Both the position numbers and the translations under genes were made by a program. A stretch of DNA of 64,000 bases, taken from contig NZ_BPQU01000002.1 of assembly GCF_022179445.1 (NCBI RefSeq), positions 248,001 through 312,000 on the forward strand. The letters are read 5' to 3'. This stretch comes from Methylobacterium mesophilicum (GTDB lineage Bacteria; Pseudomonadota; Alphaproteobacteria; Rhizobiales; Beijerinckiaceae). Shown here piece by piece: positions 1 through 10,243 of the stretch. The notes beneath the pieces are model-generated. The model ran no database searches, was not told where the DNA came from, and saw nothing but the letters and a program-made list of their open reading frames with translations. Every line of letters starts with the position of its first letter. Within the stretch, counting starts at the first letter, position 1.

Positions 1-2
1 TT

Positions 3-1022
3 CGGGAGGGCTGCTCGGAGGCGGAAGCGGGGCGGATCGGCCAGTTCCTCGTGGCCGCCAACCTCACCGGCCACGACAGCCACGGGGTCATCCGGGTGCC
101 GCGCTACGTGGCGTGGCTGCGCGACGGCGAGCTCGTGGCCGATCGCGCCCCAGAGGTGCTGATCGACGGAGGCGCCTTCGCGCTGGTGGACGCCCAGTAC
201 GGCTTCGGCCAGACCGCCGGCCCGTTCGCCACCGATCTCGGCATCGCCAAGGCCCGGGAGCACGGCGTCTCGGTCATCGCCCTGCGGCATGCCGGGCATC
301 TCGGGCGGATCGGCGAATGGGCCGAGCGCGCTGCCGCCGCGGGCCTGATCTCGGTGCATTTCGTCAACGTCGCCGGCAGCCTGCTCGTCGCGCCGTTCGG
401 CTCGGTGGAGCGGCGCTTCTCCACGAACCCCATCGCGGCCGCCTTCCCGCTTCCGGGGCGCGATCCGATCGTCCTCGACTTCGCGACCTCGGCGGTCGCC
501 GAAGGCAAGGTGCTGGTGGCCTCGCAGGGCGGCAAGCCCCTGCCCGAGGGCGTCCTGATCGAGCCGGACGGCCGCCTCAGCGCCGACCCGACCACCCTGT
601 TCGGTCCGCTCGACGGGCCGGAGCGCGACAACCAGAAGGGCCGGGGCGCGATCCGGGCCTTCGGCGAGCACAAGGGCTCGGGCCTGTCGCTGATGTGCGA
701 GCTCCTGGCCGGCGCGCTCACCGGTTCCGGCACGGCGGGGCCGGGCAAGCGCCGGGTCTGCAACGGCATGCTCTCGCTCTACATGACGCCGAGCGCCTTC
801 GGCTCGGACGACGCGATCGCGGCCGAGGCGCGCAGCTATCTCGATTTCTTCGCCTCCGCCCAGCCGGCGCCGGGCGGCGCGGTGCTGCTGCCGGGCGAGC
901 CCGAGCGCCGCATGAAGGCGGAACGCCTCGCCGAGGGCGTACCGCTTCCGGAGCCGGTCTGGGAGACCCTGCTCGCCGCCGGCCGGCCGCACGGCCTCGA
1001 CGGGCAATCCTACTGCGCCTGA
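3..1022 (+). CDS. Malate/L-lactate dehydrogenase family oxidoreductase (5' end cut by window)
   Basis: NAD(P)-dependent 2-hydroxyacid dehydrogenase of the Ldh_2 family, which interconverts malate or lactate-like 2-hydroxyacids and 2-oxoacids in the cytoplasm. The open frame runs to the first bases of the window with no stop, so the true start lies upstream; a GTG at 51 is internal. The family signature GHDSHGVIRVPRY is near the start, followed by the Gly-rich and STNP segments (around STNPIAAAFP) and GEHKGSGLSL. Most of the usual ~340-360 residues is present. The family is clear; the substrate (malate, lactate, ureidoglycolate or a sugar acid) cannot be told from sequence. Confidence 0.85.
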   Translation, partial: REGCSEAEAGRIGQFLVAANLTGHDSHGVIRVPRYVAWLRDGELVADRAPEVLIDGGAFALVDAQYGFGQTAGPFATDLGIAKAREHGVSVIALRHAGHLGRIGEWAERAAAAGLISVHFVNVAGSLLVAPFGSVERRFSTNPIAAAFPLPGRDPIVLDFATSAVAEGKVLVASQGGKPLPEGVLIEPDGRLSADPTTLFGPLDGPERDNQKGRGAIRAFGEHKGSGLSLMCELLAGALTGSGTAGPGKRRVCNGMLSLYMTPSAFGSDDAIAAEARSYLDFFASAQPAPGGAVLLPGEPERRMKAERLAEGVPLPEPVWETLLAAGRPHGLDGQSYCA

Positions 1023-1127
1023 CCGCGCCCGATCTCCGGAGCGGGCCAACCCCGGCGCTGCAGGCGGGATCGCCGCTCAAGCGCGCCGGGGCGTGAAACG
1101 GTTCGCTAACCGAAGCCGCCCACCCTC

Positions 1128-1340
1128 ATGCGCATGTCCAAGCGAACGATCCGAACGGCGAGGGGCGTCCTCTGGATCGCGGCCCTCGCGCTCTGCTGTT
1201 TCTCGGCCGTGATGCTGGTCAAGGCCAACCGCCCCGCGGAGCGGTCGGCCGCGGGTCCGGCCGCCTCCGATCCCGTCACGACGGGATCCATCGACCGGGC
1301 TCCGATCCGATGGTGCGGGGCCGCCCCGTGGTGCCGCTGA
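1128..1340 (+). CDS. Small single-pass membrane or secreted protein
   Basis: A 70-residue protein with a basic N-terminus (MRMSKRTIRTARG), one hydrophobic segment at about residues 14-31 and a short polar tail with VTTGSIDR. The ATG at 1134 is an alternative start. It lies 36 bp before the DUF1236 gene on the same strand and could be co-transcribed. I recognise no domain. It is supported by the coherent signal-like N-terminus and the lack of a competing frame, but remains hypothetical. Confidence 0.45.
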   Translation: MRMSKRTIRTARGVLWIAALALCCFSAVMLVKANRPAERSAAGPAASDPVTTGSIDRAPIRWCGAAPWCR

Positions 1341-1376
1341 CCGTCGCTACCGTTTCCGCTGCTTGACGAGGACCTC

Positions 1377-1787
1377 ATGCGACACTGGATCTCCCTGCCG
1401 ATCGTGCTGACGCTCGGCTTCGTGGCGCCGGCTCACGCGCAAGGCCTGGCGCGCGGCGCACAGGACGGACGGGAGCGCGGCGAGGCCATCGCGGGCCCGC
1501 TCGGCGCCGTCGTCGGCGGCGCGATCGGTGCCGCCGTCGGCACGGCCAACAGCATCCTGGGGATCGACCGGCGGGACCGCTTCCGCATCTACGCGATCGG
1601 CGAGCGGCGGCCCTCCTTCGCCTACGCGGGGCCGGTGCGGGTCGGAACCGTGCTGCCGGAGGACGGCGTGGTCTATTACGACGTGCCGGCCGAATTCGCG
1701 CTGCCGAACTACAACTACACGATCGTCAACGACCACCCCGTGCTGGTCGAGCCGCGGACGCGGCGCATCGTCGAGGTCATCGATTAG
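1377..1787 (+). CDS. DUF1236 domain-containing exported protein
   Basis: A 136-residue protein with a signal peptide (hydrophobic residues 4-20, cleavage probably after AHAQ), a Gly/Ala-rich segment at about 36-58 (GPLGAVVGGAIGAAVG) that resembles a glycine-zipper stretch, and a C-terminal DUF1236 module ending VNDHPVLVEPRTRRIVEVID. DUF1236 proteins are common in Rhizobiales and have no established function; they are presumed periplasmic. Family assignment is confident, role unknown. Confidence 0.8.
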   Translation: MRHWISLPIVLTLGFVAPAHAQGLARGAQDGRERGEAIAGPLGAVVGGAIGAAVGTANSILGIDRRDRFRIYAIGERRPSFAYAGPVRVGTVLPEDGVVYYDVPAEFALPNYNYTIVNDHPVLVEPRTRRIVEVID

Positions 1788-1822
1788 GGGCTGCGCGCAT
1801 CCTCGCGGAGCCGAGGTTTCAC

Positions 1823-1847
1823 GCCGCCGGGACGCGCCCGGCGGCGG
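1823..1847. terminator. GC hairpin between convergent genes
   Basis: Perfect 10-bp inverted repeat CGCCGCCGGG / CCCGGCGGCG with a 5-nt loop, between the converging stops of the DUF1236 gene and the formylglutathione hydrolase gene. It has no T-run, so it may serve as a bidirectional terminator or mRNA 3'-end stabiliser. Confidence 0.45.
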
Positions 1848-1879
1848 GGTCGTGATCGGCGCGGGGCGCCGACGCGATG

Positions 1880-2713
1880 TTACTTCAGGCGCGCGGCGGC
1901 CCACGCGATGTGGTCGGCCATGAAGGTCGAGATGAAGAAGTAGGAGTGGTCGTAGCCCTCGTGCATGTTGAGGGTCAGCGCGATTCCGGCCTTCTTGCAG
2001 GCCTCCTCCAGCAGCCAGGGGCGCAGGCCGTCCTGGAGGAAGCTGTCGGCGGTGCCCTGATCGACCAGGAACTCGGGGAAGCGCTTGCCGTCCTCGATCA
2101 GCGCGGTGGCGTCGTGGGCGCGCCAGGCGGCCGTGTCGGACCCGAGATACTTCTCGAAGGCCGGCTTCGACCAGCCGGCCGTGGAGGGCTGGGCGATCGG
2201 CGCGAAGGCGGAGCAGGACTTGAAGCGCTCCGGGTAGGTCAGCGCGATGGTGAGCGCCCCGTGGCCGCCCATGGAATGGCCGAAGATGCCCTGGCGGGTC
2301 ATGTCAGCGGGGAACTCCTTCGCGATGAGCGCCGGCAGTTCTTCCGTGATGTAGCTCCACATCTTGTAGTTCTTGTCATAGGGCGCCTGCGTGGCGTCCA
2401 GATAGAAGCCGGCGCCGGAGCCGAACTGCCAGTTGCCCTCCTCGTCCGGGATACCGGGGCCGCGCGGGCTGGTGTCGGGGGCCACGATGATCACGCCATG
2501 CTCGGCGGCGGCGGCGCGGTACTCGCCCTTGTCCATGACGTTGGCGTGCGTGCAGGTGAGCCCGGACAGGTACCAGAGCACCGGGACCGGCCCCTTCTCG
2601 GCCTGGGGCGGCACGAACACCGCGAAGGTCATCGGGCATCCCGTGGTCTGCGCGTCGTGCTTGTAGACGCCCTGCGTGCCGCCGTGGGCGCGGGCCTTCG
2701 AGACGGTTTCCAT
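1880..2713 (-). CDS. fghA: S-formylglutathione hydrolase
   Basis: Hydrolyses S-formylglutathione to formate and glutathione, the second step of glutathione-dependent formaldehyde oxidation, in the cytoplasm. The 277 residues match the usual esterase D family length. The alpha/beta-hydrolase nucleophile elbow GHSMGG puts the serine at 147; the remaining triad is D223 (DQGTAD) and H256 (GYDHSYFF). The N-terminal VLWYLSGLTCTH is typical of FGH. The gene lies directly downstream of the formaldehyde dehydrogenase gene on the same strand, separated by about 130 bp containing a hairpin. Confidence 0.95.
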   Translation of the reverse strand: METVSKARAHGGTQGVYKHDAQTTGCPMTFAVFVPPQAEKGPVPVLWYLSGLTCTHANVMDKGEYRAAAAEHGVIIVAPDTSPRGPGIPDEEGNWQFGSGAGFYLDATQAPYDKNYKMWSYITEELPALIAKEFPADMTRQGIFGHSMGGHGALTIALTYPERFKSCSAFAPIAQPSTAGWSKPAFEKYLGSDTAAWRAHDATALIEDGKRFPEFLVDQGTADSFLQDGLRPWLLEEACKKAGIALTLNMHEGYDHSYFFISTFMADHIAWAAARLK

Positions 2714-2800
2714 CAGCTGTGATCTCCTGCTCGGGAGGCGGGAGCCCCGCTCGGGGGCTGGATCGCGGGCCCGGGTCTTCGAGAATGCGAGGACGTGCGC

Positions 2801-2832
2801 GGGGCTCCCCGGCCTAGCAGGCGGGGAGCCCC
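2801..2832 (-). terminator. Intercistronic hairpin between frmA and fghA
   Basis: Perfect 11-bp inverted repeat GGGGCTCCCCG / CGGGGAGCCCC with a 10-nt loop, placed just 3' of the formaldehyde dehydrogenase gene and 5' of fghA. With no U-run it may be an attenuator or mRNA-processing hairpin rather than a full terminator. Confidence 0.4.
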
Positions 2833-2844
2833 GGATGGTCTTCC

Positions 2845-3984
<1,140 letters not shown>

Positions 3985-4209
3985 GTGTTCCTGTTGTTTG
4001 GACGATCACGGACGGCGTCGAACGGCCGACTCTTCGGCGCGCCTCGCCCAGGGGCGGCACACCGAACGGTCCGAAAATCTGGGGTGTGTTTGATGGTTCT
4101 GGCGCCGAGATGCAACGTTTGCGGTCGCGTTTCGAACACGTCCCCCGCCCGGGCGGTCCGGGGAATGGGTCGCATCCGCACGGCGCGGGCCGCGCGCTAA
4201 CTCCGGCGC

Positions 4210-5352
4210 ATGGATCGCACCTCTCCCATCAATCGCCCCATGACCCGAGCCGCCGGGCTCGACCGGCTCGCCGCCTTCCTGGCCGGAGCCGGAGCCGATT
4301 ACGCCGCCTGCCGCAACACCGACCGCGGCCCCGGCCACGAGCCGACCACCTCGGCCCTCTCACCCTACCTGCGCCGGCGCCTGATCACGGAGGCCGAGGT
4401 CGCGGCCGCCGCCGAGCACGCGTTCGGCGACGGCGGCGCGGAGAAATTCGTGTCCGAGGTGTTCTGGCGGACCTACTTCAAGGGCCACCTGGAGACCCAC
4501 CCGTCCGCCTGGACGGACTACCACGCCCTGGTTGCTCGCGACCGGGAGCGGCTCGCCGCCGAGCCCGGACTGCGCCGGACCTACGCGGCGGCGGTCGAGG
4601 GCCGGACCGGGATCGACGGCTTCGACGACTGGGCCCGCGACCTCGTCGAGACCGGCTGGCTGCACAACCACGCCCGGATGTGGTTCGCCTCGATCTGGAT
4701 CTTCACCCTGCGCCTGCCCTGGGCGCTCGGCGCCGCGTTCTTCATGGACCACCTGATCGACGGCGATCCGGCGAGCAACACCCTGTCCTGGCGCTGGGTG
4801 GCCGGCCTGCACACCCGGGGCAAGCACTACGTCGCCCGCGCCGAGAACATCCGGCGCTACACGGAGGGCCGCTTCGACCCCGTCGGCCTCGACGAGGAAC
4901 CGGACGCGCTGGACGAGGCGATGCCGCCCCGCGAGGTCCCGCTGCCCCGGGCCGAGGCCGCGCCGGCGGGCGACATCGCGCTGCTGCTGCATCTCGACGA
5001 CCTGCACTCGGAGAGCCTGCCGTTGGGGGACGCCCGGGTGGTCCGCGTCGGCGGCCTGCTGGCCCACGCGCCCGGGGCCTCCGAGCGCGTCCGGGCGGCA
5101 GACGCCGAGGCGATGGCCGATGCGCTGCGGCGCGCGGCGGCGCGGTTCGGCTGCGAAGCGCGCCCGGTCGAGGTGGGCTGGTCCGGGGATCGTCCGGTCG
5201 TCGCCGCCTGGGCTCCGGTGGGCCCGTCGGCCGATGCCCTGCCGGAGGATTGCATCCGGGTTCGTCGTGCATGGGACGAGACCGCCTGGCCGCGATCCAC
5301 GCGCGGCTATTCCCGCCTGCGCTCGGTGATTCCCGCGGTCCTGACGGCATGA
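4210..5352 (+). CDS. Photolyase/cryptochrome-type FAD-binding protein lacking the N-terminal antenna domain
   Basis: A 380-residue protein whose N-terminal half is the helical FAD-binding domain of the photolyase/cryptochrome family: TSALSPYLRRRLIT (about 47-60), VSEVFWRTYFKGHLE (about 81-95), then GWLHNHARMWFASIW (149-163) and the HLIDGDPASN...WRWVAG block (181-199). The alpha/beta antenna domain that normally precedes this is absent; only about 45 residues come first. The last ~140 residues (from about 240) form a separate region with LLLHLDDLHSESLPLGDARVV and AWAPVGPSADAL, which could be a diverged or permuted antenna-like domain. It may act in light-dependent DNA repair or light sensing; activity is unproven. 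A LOV histidine kinase follows downstream on the same strand. Confidence 0.75.
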   Translation: MDRTSPINRPMTRAAGLDRLAAFLAGAGADYAACRNTDRGPGHEPTTSALSPYLRRRLITEAEVAAAAEHAFGDGGAEKFVSEVFWRTYFKGHLETHPSAWTDYHALVARDRERLAAEPGLRRTYAAAVEGRTGIDGFDDWARDLVETGWLHNHARMWFASIWIFTLRLPWALGAAFFMDHLIDGDPASNTLSWRWVAGLHTRGKHYVARAENIRRYTEGRFDPVGLDEEPDALDEAMPPREVPLPRAEAAPAGDIALLLHLDDLHSESLPLGDARVVRVGGLLAHAPGASERVRAADAEAMADALRRAAARFGCEARPVEVGWSGDRPVVAAWAPVGPSADALPEDCIRVRRAWDETAWPRSTRGYSRLRSVIPAVLTA

Positions 5353-5536
5353 GGTCCCGGACCCGTCCGCCGCCGACTGTCCGCGCCGCGCTGATTTGAA
5401 TCGTCGCGGTTCCGGGTCATCCGGCCCCGGTCTTCATGGCGACCGACCCGGCAGATACGGTATGGAGCCGCCGGACGGCATGACCGTTGGGAGACCGACG
5501 GCCAGGTCTGGCGACGCGGGGGCGGGATTTCGCTGC

Positions 5537-7963
5537 ATGGATGTCGAACACGACGCGCTGCGTCGGCGCCTTCAGGAGGCCGAGGCCGAGATCGAGCGTT
5601 TGCGGGCGTCCAACGCGAGCGCTGTGCATGCGCCGAGCGGCAACGAGCGCACGTCGGCGGCCGGGATCGACCTCTTGTTCACAGCGGCGGAGAAGACCCG
5701 CATGCCGCAGATCGTCACCGATCCCAACCTGCCCGACAATCCGATCGTCTTCGCCAACCGCGCCTTCCAGGAGCTGTGCGGCTACGGCGCGGAGGACCTG
5801 ATCGGCCGCAACTGCCGGTTCCTCCAGGGGCCCGGGACGGACCCCGCCGACGTCGCCAAGGTCCGCGACGCCATCGCGGCCCGCCGCGACGTGGTCGTCG
5901 AAATCCTGAACTATCACCGCGACGGCAGGCCGTTCCGCAACGAGCTCTACGTCAGTCCGGTCTTCGATCCGGCGGGGCAGTTGCGCTACTTCTTCGCCAG
6001 CCAGCTGGACGTCACCCGCTTCCGCACCGAGGAAGAGCGCCTGGCCGAGAGCGAGGCGCGCTACCAGACCCTGTTCGAGGCCATCGATGCCGGCTTCTGT
6101 GTCGTGGAGATGCGGTTCGACGCCGAGGGCCGCGCGGTCGATTACCGCCTGATCGAGGTCAACCCGGCCTTCGAGCGCCATACCGGCCTACGGAACGCGG
6201 CGGGGCGCTGGATCAGCGAACTCGTTCCCGATCTCGAACCGTCCTGGTTCGAGACCTACGGCGCGGTCGCCATGACCGGGCGCTCGGTGCGCTTCGAGAG
6301 CGCCGCGGTGTCGATGGGGCGCTGGTTCGACGTCCATGCCCTGCGCGTGGGCGAGCCGGCGCGGCGGCGCGTCGCGATCCTGTTCAACGACATCACCGAC
6401 CGGCGCCGCCTCGAGGATCACCTGGAGACCGCCGCCCGGGAGCGGACCGACGAGCGCGACACCCTGTGGCGGGCGAGCCGCGACCTGTTCGTGGTCTGCG
6501 GCTTCGACGGCGTGTACCGGGCGGTGAACCCGGCCTGGACCGCGACCCTCGGCTGGACCGCCGAGGATCTGGTCGGCGCCCGGTTCGACGCGTTCGTGCA
6601 CCCGGACGACCGGACGCTTGCGGAACAGGCGCTGGAGCGCGTGATCACGGCCGGCGACCTCGACGACGTGGACGTCCGGTTCAGGACCCGCGACGGCGCC
6701 TATCGCTGGATCTCGTGGAACGTGGTCCCGCGCGGCGACCACTTCTACGCGGCCGGCCGGGACGTCACCGAGCGGAAGGCCCTCGAGGAGCAGCTGCGCC
6801 AATCCCAGAAGCTGGAAGCGGTGGGCCAGCTCACCGGCGGGGTGGCGCACGACTTCAACAACCTGCTCACCGTGATCAAGTCGTCGACCGACCTGCTCAA
6901 GCGCCCGAACCTCCCCGAGGAACGCCGGACCCGGTACGTCGACGCCATCTCGGACACCGTCGCCCGCGCCGCCAAGCTGACGGGCCAGTTGCTGGCCTTC
7001 GCCCGGCGCCAGGCGCTCCAGCCCGAGGTGTTCGACGTCGGCCGCGGCGTGGCCTCGGTCTCCGACATGGTGCGGACCCTGACGGGCGCGCGCATCCAGG
7101 TCGACATGCAGGTCGTGCCCCTGCGGGACGCGGCGGGGCGGGAGAGCCCATGCCTGATCGACGCCGATCCGAGCCAGTTCGATACGGCCCTGGTCAACAT
7201 GGTGGTCAACGCGCGCGACGCCATGGCGGGCGAGGGGCGGATCACCATCCGGGTGCAGCCCGTGAACCGGGTCCCGGCCGTGCGGGCCCACCCGGCGATG
7301 CAGGGGGATTTCGTCGCGGTCTCGGTGACCGATACCGGCACCGGCATCGCCCCCGGCGACCTGGAGCGGATCTTCGAGCCGTTCTTCACGACCAAGGGGG
7401 TCGGGCAGGGCACCGGTCTGGGCCTCAGCCAGGTGTTCGGCTTCGCCAAGCAATCCGGCGGCGAGGTCGTCGCCGAGAGCCGCCTCGGCGCGGGCAGCAC
7501 CTTCACCCTGTATCTCCCGCGGGCGGTGGCCGCGGCCGTCCCGGAGGCCGAGGCGCCCGAGCCCGCGGCCCTGGCCGACGGCCACGGCACCTGCGTCCTG
7601 CTGGTCGAGGACAACCTCGAAGTCGGCGCCTTCGCGGCGCAGGCCCTGCAGGAACTGGGCTACAGCACGGTCTGGGCGACGGACGCAGAGAAGGCGCTGC
7701 GCGAGTTCGAGCGTGTCCCGTTCCGCTTCGAGGTCGTGTTCTCGGACGTGGTGATGCCCGGCATGAACGGGGTCGAGCTGGCCCACGAGATCCGCCGCCG
7801 GCAATCCGACCTCCCGGTCGTCCTGGCATCGGGCTACAGCGACGTGCTTGCAGCTCACGGCACCCACGGCTTCGAGCTGCTACGCAAGCCCTACTCGGTC
7901 ACCGACCTGTCGCGCATCCTGCGCCGCGCCGTCGAACGGGCACGGTCGCCGACCAGGCGGTGA
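5537..7963 (+). CDS. LOV/PAS hybrid sensor histidine kinase with receiver domain
   Basis: Blue-light-type sensor kinase of about 808 residues. Order: short coiled coil (about 5-25), LOV domain (about 47-160) with the flavin-adduct cysteine in GRNCRFLQG (C93), a second PAS (about 165-290), a third PAS (about 310-420), HisKA with phospho-acceptor H in [10 protein letters not shown], HATPase_c (N-box [10 protein letters not shown]-boxes DTGTGIA and GQGTGLGL) and a C-terminal receiver (VLLVEDN, phospho-acceptor D in [13 protein letters not shown], switch K in LLRKPYS). No membrane segment, so cytoplasmic. The frame is open upstream to a TTG at 5396 with ATGs at 5462 and 5480; I chose 5537 because a G-rich Shine-Dalgarno-like stretch precedes it and the coil starts there. 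Partner regulator unknown. Confidence 0.9.
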   Translation: MDVEHDALRRRLQEAEAEIERLRASNASAVHAPSGNERTSAAGIDLLFTAAEKTRMPQIVTDPNLPDNPIVFANRAFQELCGYGAEDLIGRNCRFLQGPGTDPADVAKVRDAIAARRDVVVEILNYHRDGRPFRNELYVSPVFDPAGQLRYFFASQLDVTRFRTEEERLAESEARYQTLFEAIDAGFCVVEMRFDAEGRAVDYRLIEVNPAFERHTGLRNAAGRWISELVPDLEPSWFETYGAVAMTGRSVRFESAAVSMGRWFDVHALRVGEPARRRVAILFNDITDRRRLEDHLETAARERTDERDTLWRASRDLFVVCGFDGVYRAVNPAWTATLGWTAEDLVGARFDAFVHPDDRTLAEQALERVITAGDLDDVDVRFRTRDGAYRWISWNVVPRGDHFYAAGRDVTERKALEEQLRQSQKLEAVGQLTGGVAHDFNNLLTVIKSSTDLLKRPNLPEERRTRYVDAISDTVARAAKLTGQLLAFARRQALQPEVFDVGRGVASVSDMVRTLTGARIQVDMQVVPLRDAAGRESPCLIDADPSQFDTALVNMVVNARDAMAGEGRITIRVQPVNRVPAVRAHPAMQGDFVAVSVTDTGTGIAPGDLERIFEPFFTTKGVGQGTGLGLSQVFGFAKQSGGEVVAESRLGAGSTFTLYLPRAVAAAVPEAEAPEPAALADGHGTCVLLVEDNLEVGAFAAQALQELGYSTVWATDAEKALREFERVPFRFEVVFSDVVMPGMNGVELAHEIRRRQSDLPVVLASGYSDVLAAHGTHGFELLRKPYSVTDLSRILRRAVERARSPTRR

Positions 7964-8258
7964 CGAACGGGATCTCCCGAAGGCTGCGCGCGCAGGGCCG
8001 AGCACAATCCCCGCGCCGGAGATCCGCACGGCGCGGTGTAGGCGACCGGATCCAGGGGCTGAAGCCGGCCCGCGACCAGATCGCCTCGGCTGAGATTGAT
8101 CGGAAAGGCCACGGGTTCAGCCCACCGGCATCTGATCGAAGGCAGTGCTGGACGGCACACCGCATTACAGCGCCGCCAGTACGCAGACGTACCGAAGCCC
8201 GGTACCAACCCCAGGCGAACCGACACGTTACGCTGACGCGCTAGATCATTGAGGAGAT

Positions 8259-8335
8259 TGGCGCACCCGACACGATTCGAACGTGTGACCTTTGCCTTCG
8301 GAGGGCAACGCTCTATCCAGCTGAGCTACGGGTGC
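8259..8335 (-). tRNA. tRNA-Arg(CCG)
   Basis: A 77-nt cloverleaf read on the minus strand: acceptor stem GCACCCG/CGGGTGC, D-arm GCTCAGCTGGATAGAGC, anticodon stem TTGCC/GGCAA around loop CTCCGAA (anticodon CCG, decoding CGG), TpsiC arm with GTTCGAATC, discriminator G and an encoded CCA. The downstream acyltransferase gene reads the opposite way. Confidence 0.95.
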
Positions 8336-8548
8336 AAGCCGCGCCGATTTCCTAACCCAACCGCGGCGCCAGTGCAACGGCCTGGGTGGAGCCGCCTCTG
8401 CCTGCGTCCGTGCCCGGAATGGGACCGGGCCTCGAACCGATTCCTGCGGCGGCGGCGCGATGGCTGCCGGGTGTTGCCCTGGCGGCCTTGTCTCCGCGTG
8501 CGGTTTCCCGGCCCTTGGAGGTTTCCAGGGGATCACGGGGCGGGGCGG

Positions 8549-9643
8549 GTGTCGCAACAGGTCGGTGGGGAAGACCGGGCGGCGAACAATTTCGGCACGC
8601 TGCGCGTGCTGTTCGCGATCCTCGTCGTGCTCTCGCACGCGCCGGAGCTGGCGGACGGCAATCGGTCGCGCGAATGGCTCACGCAGGTGTTCGGCACGCT
8701 GTCGCTGGGCGAGGTCGCGGTGGACGGCTTCTTCCTGGTGAGCGGCTACCTGATCACCGCGAGCTACCGCGCCAAGCGCTCGTTCTCCGACTACCTGAAA
8801 CGGCGGGCGCTGCGGATCTATCCGGGCTTCGTGGTGGCGTCCCTCCTCTGCATCGCCGTCGTCGCGCCCCTCAGCGGCGGTGACGTGGCCGCGATCTCGC
8901 CGGCCGAGACCGCGCTGCGCCTGTCGCTGCTGCTGATGCCGGTGGTCCCGGGTGCGTTCGAGGCGCTGCCCTATCCGATGCTCAACGGATCGCTCTGGAC
9001 GATTCCGTGCGAGTTCGGCTGCTACCTGCTGCTCGGTCTGGTCGGCAGCGCGCGCGCCCTGCGGCGGCGGCGGCGCTACCTCGTCCTGCTCGCCGGCCTC
9101 GGGGGAGTCCTGGCCCTGCGCTGGCTCGTCCTGCCGATCGGCCAGCCCGGGAATGGGCTCGGCATTCTGTCGGAGATGATCCGCCTGAGCTTCGTGTTCT
9201 GCTGCGGCGGCGCCTTCCAGCTGTTCGGCGACAAGATCGCCTATACCGGCCGGGGCGCGGCCGCTGCCGCCTCGCTGCTCCTGCCGCTGATGTTCAGCCC
9301 GCCGCTCGCCGAGCCGGCCTTCGCGCTGCTCGGCGGCTACCTGATCTTCTGGTTCGCCCTGGCGGTGCGCCCCAACGCCCTGAGCCGCGCCACCGCGCGC
9401 GTCGACGCCTCGTACGGGCTCTATCTCTATGCCTGGCCCGTGCAGAACCTGCTGGTCGCCCATCGGCCGGACCTGTCGCCCGGGACGGCCGCGATCCTGG
9501 CCCTCGCGGCGGCGATCCCGCTGGGCTTCCTGAGCTGGTACCTAGTCGAGAAGCCGATGCTCCGGCACCGGGCCAGCACGCACCGGCCCGGGATCCTGGG
9601 TGCCGGCGACGCCCTGACGACCGCCCCCGCGCTCGGCCGGTGA
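8549..9643 (+). CDS. Acyltransferase 3 family membrane protein
   Basis: An integral-membrane O-acyltransferase of about 364 residues (family of OafA/NodX-type enzymes) that usually transfers acetyl or other acyl groups to extracellular sugars. The N-terminal signature NNFGTLRVLFAILVVLSHAPEL contains the family's membrane His; VDGFFLVSGYLITASY is the second hallmark, followed by about eight further hydrophobic segments and a C-terminal basic tail. The frame is open further upstream through the tRNA, so I chose the GTG at 8549, which follows a GGGGCGGG stretch and starts just before the first membrane segment. Substrate unknown; no polysaccharide cluster is nearby. Confidence 0.8.
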   Translation: MSQQVGGEDRAANNFGTLRVLFAILVVLSHAPELADGNRSREWLTQVFGTLSLGEVAVDGFFLVSGYLITASYRAKRSFSDYLKRRALRIYPGFVVASLLCIAVVAPLSGGDVAAISPAETALRLSLLLMPVVPGAFEALPYPMLNGSLWTIPCEFGCYLLLGLVGSARALRRRRRYLVLLAGLGGVLALRWLVLPIGQPGNGLGILSEMIRLSFVFCCGGAFQLFGDKIAYTGRGAAAAASLLLPLMFSPPLAEPAFALLGGYLIFWFALAVRPNALSRATARVDASYGLYLYAWPVQNLLVAHRPDLSPGTAAILALAAAIPLGFLSWYLVEKPMLRHRASTHRPGILGAGDALTTAPALGR

Positions 9644-9739
9644 CCGCGCGGTAACCGCCGGGATCTTCGTGGGTTCTCGTCGGGAGAGCACCGGCCCTCG
9701 GGGGGTCGGCCGGGGGTCGGTTGGCGGCCGGAGCTGGCG

Positions 9740-10168
9740 ATGACGCAGACGATCGATCGCGGGACGTTGGACCGGCTGATCGCCCTCGGCCGGGCGCGGG
9801 GGGCACTCACGGCGGACGACCTGCAGGCCGCCCTGCCGATCGACCGCATGGATGTCGACGCCCTGGTGCTGGTGATGCTGGAGCTCGACGCCGCGGGGGT
9901 GAGCGTCGAGCCGGAGGCGTTCGGACCGCCCGTGGATCGGGCGATCCCGGGATCGGTGATCCTCCCGGGGCAGCAGCCCGGGACGCCGCCGCCGGCCCTG
10001 CCGGCCGGCGGGACCGAAGCTCCGGCCGACGCGGCGGAACCCCGGCCGATTCGATCCGCCGCCGCGCCGGACCGGGATCCCGACGACAGCCGCGACGCCA
10101 CCCGGGCCGTCGCCCTGGCGGCGCTCGCGACGTTCCTCATCCTCGGCGCCGTGCTGCTGATGCTGTGA
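9740..10168 (+). CDS. Sigma-70 region 1.1-like domain protein with C-terminal membrane anchor
   Basis: A 142-residue protein. Residues about 8-55 (IDRGTLDRLIALGRARGALTADDLQ..., ALPIDRMDVDALVLVMLELD) resemble sigma-70 region 1.1, the acidic autoinhibitory domain of primary sigma factors. A Pro/Ala/Asp-rich linker follows (about 65-120), then one transmembrane helix at the very C-terminus (about 123-142, AVALAALATFLILGAVLLML). No catalytic domain is visible. The topology suggests a tail-anchored protein with the region 1.1-like fold in the cytoplasm. It precedes a small membrane protein on the same strand by 75 bp. Function unknown. Confidence 0.65.
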   Translation: MTQTIDRGTLDRLIALGRARGALTADDLQAALPIDRMDVDALVLVMLELDAAGVSVEPEAFGPPVDRAIPGSVILPGQQPGTPPPALPAGGTEAPADAAEPRPIRSAAAPDRDPDDSRDATRAVALAALATFLILGAVLLML

Positions 10169-10178
10169 GCGTCGGGCC

Positions 10179-10204
10179 GGAACGCTTGCGCGGGCGGCTC
10201 GGTT
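10179..10204 (+). promoter_or_regulatory. Candidate EcfG-type promoter (GGAAC-N17-GGTT)
   Basis: GGAAC at 10179-10183 and GGTT at 10201-10204 are 17 nt apart, about 40 bp before the start of the holin-like gene. Alphaproteobacterial EcfG promoters are typically GGAAC-N16/17-CGTT, so this is a near match. The same spacing and sequence occurs upstream of the ecfG-like gene at 57246. Inference only. Confidence 0.35.
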
Positions 10205-10243
10205 GGCCCAGGCCCTGACGGTTCGAGAGGATAGACCCGCACC

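Noticed and set aside
8249..8340. tRNA-Arg as a phage or island attachment site
   Set aside because: No integrase gene or repeat of the tRNA 3' end was found nearby.
8249..8548. N-terminal extension of the acyltransferase frame through the tRNA gene
   Set aside because: It would translate across tRNA-Arg on the other strand; the conserved domain starts near the GTG at 8549.
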